This document shows positions 39,770-39,801 of a stretch of DNA of 39,801 nucleotides, in pieces. The first letter of the stretch is position 1. Each line of letters begins with the position of its first letter. The notes below the pieces were generated by a model. The model had not been told where the DNA came from, searched no databases, and worked only from the letters and a program-made list of their open reading frames with translations. The stretch spans positions 1 to 39,801 of the forward strand of contig SVLY01000019.1 of assembly GCA_015067715.1 (NCBI GenBank). The letters run 5' to 3'. The position numbers and the translations under genes were made by a program. This stretch comes from Oscillospiraceae bacterium (GTDB taxonomy: Bacteria > Bacillota > Clostridia > Oscillospirales > QAMX01).

Positions 39770-39801
39770 TGTATTTAGACGGATTTGATTTCATCCAAGG
39801 G

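Noticed and set aside
39662-39801. CRISPR array at the right edge
   Set aside because: Units are self-complementary and of different sequence. There is no repeat of 23-40 bp with unique spacers and no cas gene nearby.

Overview
The window reads as a chromosomal segment of an anaerobic Gram-positive bacterium, most likely a gut- or rumen-type Clostridia member (Oscillospirales-like). This is an inference. It rests on lipoprotein signal peptides typical of Bacillota, a PPi-type phosphofructokinase, a HisZ/short-HisG pair, an SH3b-NlpC/P60 wall hydrolase, GTG/TTG starts behind strong AGGAGG-like ribosome sites, and promoters of the TTGACA-17/18-TGnTATAAT kind. There is no rRNA, CRISPR array, phage gene or transposase. 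Base composition is moderately GC-rich throughout.

Layout. 0-1.6 kb: tRNA-Gly(CCC) and a PlsC-type acyltransferase with a zinc-ribbon C-terminal extension, both on the minus strand. 1.6-7.9 kb (plus): an accessory-looking surface block. It holds two small secreted Cys-rich proteins that look like diverged paralogues, two lipoproteins sharing an exact C-x4-C-x-H-x4-C motif, and a solute-binding-type lipoprotein with no permease nearby. 8-11 kb (minus): a GH38 alpha-mannosidase. 11.2-17.6 kb (plus): a TSCPD protein, asnA, asnS and a class Ic aspartate aminotransferase (together an Asp to Asn to Asn-tRNA set), then PPi-dependent phosphofructokinase and a DMT-type transporter. 17.7-23.4 kb (plus): histidine biosynthesis, hisZ-hisG-hisD-hisC-hisB and then hisI-hisE from a second promoter. 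hisD carries a one-base frameshift; hisA, hisF and hisH are not here. 23.4-24.9 kb: a PrsA/parvulin-like foldase lipoprotein and thioredoxin.

24.9-25.35 kb is non-coding and holds two 169-bp direct repeats built from hairpins. 25.4-32.2 kb, mostly minus, is an envelope and signalling block: two GNAT acetyltransferases, the SH3b-NlpC/P60 hydrolase, an HtrA protease, and an overlapping response regulator / histidine kinase / membrane-anchored protein operon. 32.3-39.5 kb: a Gfo/Idh/MocA oxidoreductase, a membrane GT2 glycosyltransferase, a SulP anion transporter with STAS domain, a sugar isomerase/epimerase-like TIM barrel, an alpha/beta hydrolase and an uncharacterised protein. The right edge (39.66-39.77 kb) is an array of five different small hairpins joined by GAAAT linkers, cut by the end of the window.

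No complete new defence or mobile system was seen. The points most worth a second look are the secreted/lipoprotein block at 1.6-7.9 kb, the hairpin array at the right edge, the paired 169-bp hairpin repeats, the hisD frameshift, the terminator-like hairpins placed directly in front of lipoprotein genes, and a 22-bp perfect palindrome between the alpha-mannosidase and asnA transcription units.
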